Shown here piece after piece: positions 16,741 to 16,838 of a stretch of DNA of 16,838 nt. Made by a program: the position numbers and the translations under genes. Position 1 is the stretch's first letter. The number at the start of each line of letters is the position of its first letter. The notes below the pieces were generated by a model. It saw only the letters and a list, made by a program, of their open reading frames with translations, did no database searches and had not been told where the DNA came from. Source of the DNA: Winogradskyella_A sp963966315 (lineage in GTDB: Bacteria; Bacteroidota; Bacteroidia; Flavobacteriales; Flavobacteriaceae); NCBI GenBank assembly GCA_963966315.1, contig CAWZYX010000067.1, positions 1-16,838 of the forward strand, in the 5' to 3' direction.

Positions 16741-16838
16741 ATGAAAAAACTAGTTTTACTTGGACTCTGTGCGGCCTTCTCCATTGCCTCATGTGTTTCA
16801 AAGAAGGAATAAGAGGCACTAGAAGCTAAACAGCAAGA
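16741..16838 (+). pseudogene. OmpA-family-like lipoprotein gene start with in-frame TAA at codon 24 (partial)
   Basis: The ATG opens a lipoprotein signal peptide (MKKLVLLGLCAAFSIASC) with the lipobox IASC and lipidated Cys18. After VSKKE the frame meets TAA at 16810-16812. It then continues as EALEAKQQ to the window edge. In related flavobacterial outer-membrane lipoproteins of the OmpA type, this spot reads CVSKK(E/K)Y followed by a coiled coil, so the TAA probably replaces a tyrosine codon (TAT or TAC) by one base. Possible explanations are a true nonsense mutation, a sequencing or assembly error, or readthrough. Other genes here end normally at TAA, so the code is standard. Only 98 bases are visible, so the OmpA domain itself is inferred, not seen. 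Confidence 0.55.

Overview
The window reads as a chromosomal segment of a member of the Bacteroidota, most likely family Flavobacteriaceae. The clues are AT-rich spacers, promoter elements of the Bacteroidota type (TAnnTTTG near -7), few Shine-Dalgarno sequences, and proteins of flavobacterial style: a short orphan-domain HsdR_N protein beside holA, a SpoIIAA-like small protein, a 7TM-HD phosphodiesterase and an OmpA-type lipoprotein. All genes use the standard code with TAA and TAG stops. I see no tRNA, rRNA, CRISPR array, insertion sequence, integrase or phage gene. This is mainly a housekeeping region.

Layout. At the left edge a membrane HD-domain phosphodiesterase (minus strand, C-terminus cut by the window) diverges from an acetyl-CoA acetyltransferase gene and a cytosolic NlpC/P60 peptidase gene, which form a short operon. 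A two-way terminator separates these from the convergent unit gyrA then a TPR protein (minus strand). gyrA diverges from clpC across a 260-base spacer that holds a strong inverted repeat and related direct repeats. clpC ends at a good terminator, followed by a small SpoIIAA-like gene whose 3' end overlaps the 3' end of hutH. A minus-strand unit holA, nnrDE (bifunctional NAD(P)HX repair enzyme), hutH follows. holA diverges from a plus-strand unit made of a stand-alone PD-(D/E)XK (HsdR N-terminal type) protein and a family 2 glycosyltransferase. The right edge holds the first codons of an OmpA-like lipoprotein gene, interrupted by an in-frame TAA at codon 24.

How the genes relate. Most operons look like housekeeping neighbours rather than one pathway: DNA topology (gyrA), replication clamp loading (holA), protein quality control (clpC), metabolite repair (nnrDE), thiolase chemistry, histidine breakdown (an isolated hutH) and envelope functions (HD phosphodiesterase, glycosyltransferase, lipoprotein). 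I found no convincing undescribed multi-gene system. The observations most worth following are the in-frame stop in the lipoprotein, the repeat cluster between gyrA and clpC, and the small nuclease-fold protein in the holA neighbourhood.
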